Positions 63,310 through 64,000 of a DNA stretch of 64,000 bases are shown in pieces. A program made the translations under genes and the position numbers. The notes below the pieces were generated by a model. It searched no databases and was not told the DNA's origin. It saw only the letters and a program-made list of their open reading frames with translations. Source of the stretch: Bradyrhizobium sp. SZCCT0231 (lineage in GTDB: Bacteria > Pseudomonadota > Alphaproteobacteria > Rhizobiales > Xanthobacteraceae); the NCBI RefSeq assembly GCF_018130245.1, contig NZ_JAFCKP010000003.1, positions 124,001 to 188,000 of the forward strand, in the 5' to 3' direction. Numbering within the stretch: the first letter of the stretch is position 1; the number at the start of each line of letters is the position of its first letter.

Positions 63310-64000
63310 ATGCGCTGCGCGATATCCTCTCCCAGGGCGCCGAGATGTTGCTGGTGCTGGGGCTCGCGCCGCTGCTGACGGGTTTCGTGCGCAAGGTGAA
63401 GGCTCGGCTGCTACGCCGGCGCGGGCCGCCGCTGCTCCAACCCTATCGCGACCTCATCCGCCTGATGCGCAAGGACGTCGTGCTCGCCAACAACGCATCC
63501 TGGCTGTTCCGCGTCATTCCCTATCTGATCTTCGCGGGCACCTGGGTCGCCGCCTCGCTGGTGCCGACTTTCGGCAATGGCCTGTTGTTCTCCTGGACCG
63601 CCGATCTCATCGCCATCATTGCGCTGCTCGGCAGCGCCCGTTTCTTCCAGGCGCTCGCCGGCATGGACGTCGGCACCGCCTTCGGCGGCATCGGCTCCAG
63701 CCGCGAGGTCATGATCGCCTCCCTCGCCGAGCCCGCGATGCTGATCACGGTGTTCTCGGTTGCGATGATCGCCGGCTCGACGCAGCTCTCCAACGTGGCC
63801 GAGTTCATGGGCTCGGACGCGGTCGGTCTGCGTGTGTCCCTGGGCATGGCGTTCGTGGCACTGACCATCGTAGCGCTGGCGGAGAATGCCCGCATCCCCG
63901 TCGATAACCCCGCCACCCATCTCGAGCTCACCATGGTGCACGAGGCCATGGTGCTGGAATATTCGGGCCGGCATCTCGCGCTGATCGATCTGTCGTCGCA
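63306..64000 (+). CDS. hyfC: Hydrogenase-4-like subunit HyfC (NuoH type), partial
   Basis: 231 codons to the window edge. PLLTGFVRKVKARLLRRRGPPLLQPYRDLIRLMRKD is the NuoH/HyfC N-terminal loop, and ALAENARIPVDNPATHLELTMVHEAMVLEYSG carries the conserved Glu-rich quinone/proton region. It is the second gene of a hyf-type operon that continues beyond the window. No hydrogenase large subunit is visible here, so the [NiFe] activity cannot be judged. Confidence 0.9.
   Translation, partial: MNALRDILSQGAEMLLVLGLAPLLTGFVRKVKARLLRRRGPPLLQPYRDLIRLMRKDVVLANNASWLFRVIPYLIFAGTWVAASLVPTFGNGLLFSWTADLIAIIALLGSARFFQALAGMDVGTAFGGIGSSREVMIASLAEPAMLITVFSVAMIAGSTQLSNVAEFMGSDAVGLRVSLGMAFVALTIVALAENARIPVDNPATHLELTMVHEAMVLEYSGRHLALIDLSS

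Overview
The window is GC-rich, gene-dense alphaproteobacterial chromosome, most likely Bradyrhizobium or a close relative in the Nitrobacteraceae (inference). The clues are an MbfA-type ferritin/VIT1 iron exporter with an Irr-type palindrome at its promoter, a MloK1-like cyclic-nucleotide-gated K+ channel, an initiator tRNA with a relaxed anticodon stem, DUF1127 and DUF6157 proteins, many lipid and aromatic-acid genes, and several families of intergenic palindromic repeats. No prophage, insertion sequence, rRNA operon or CRISPR array was seen. The only RNA gene found is tRNA-fMet at 20053-20129.

Layout. 1-5.8 kb: DUF1127 tail, GNAT acetyltransferase, crotonase, a divergent SDR, then acyl-CoA dehydrogenase and zinc alcohol dehydrogenase. 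5.8-10.4 kb: a membrane glycosyltransferase, an amidase and mbfA. 10.4-19.4 kb: epoxide-hydrolase-like protein, two paralogous lactonase-type metallo-beta-lactamase (MBL) proteins around a GST and an FAH-family hydrolase, DUF3775, two SDRs and a GMC oxidoreductase. 19.4-22.6 kb: a coniferyl-aldehyde-dehydrogenase fossil, tRNA-fMet, an orphan groEL and another gene remnant. 22.6-27.6 kb: a HlyD/RbbA/YhhJ-type ABC exporter with a near-consensus FixK/FNR box upstream. 28-34.3 kb: acyl-CoA ligase, AraC regulator, an MFS fossil, a zinc-ribbon MBL protein, a MetX-like hydrolase and a fatty acid desaturase. 34.3-44 kb: two WYL-regulator/GST divergons, a crotonase, the K+ channel, a membrane-tethered TAXI protein and small proteins.

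44-60.7 kb is an aromatic (phenylpropanoid-type) acid region. It holds a crotonase / feruloyl-CoA-synthase / SDR / hydroxybenzoyl-CoA-thioesterase-like / periplasmic binding protein cluster, a TRAP transporter, a PaaI thioesterase, a LysR-PNPOx pair, and a Liv-type ABC transporter facing a MarR regulator. Three promoter regions here share a 15-bp dyad of the form GWTAT-N5-ATAAY. One of them precedes what looks like the first dozen codons of a deleted pobA. The liv-marR block is bracketed within 6 bp on each side by two copies of a ~165-bp palindromic repeat. The window ends with a glycerate-kinase fossil, a small XRE regulator and the start of a hydrogenase-4-like (hyfBC) membrane operon.

A recurrent theme is gene decay by internal deletion: five fossils (CALDH, MFS, pobA, glycerate kinase and one unidentified gene). 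Several of them belong to aromatic catabolism, so a once larger lignin-monomer pathway may have been trimmed or relocated (inference). All family assignments come from reading motifs by eye; no database search was run.
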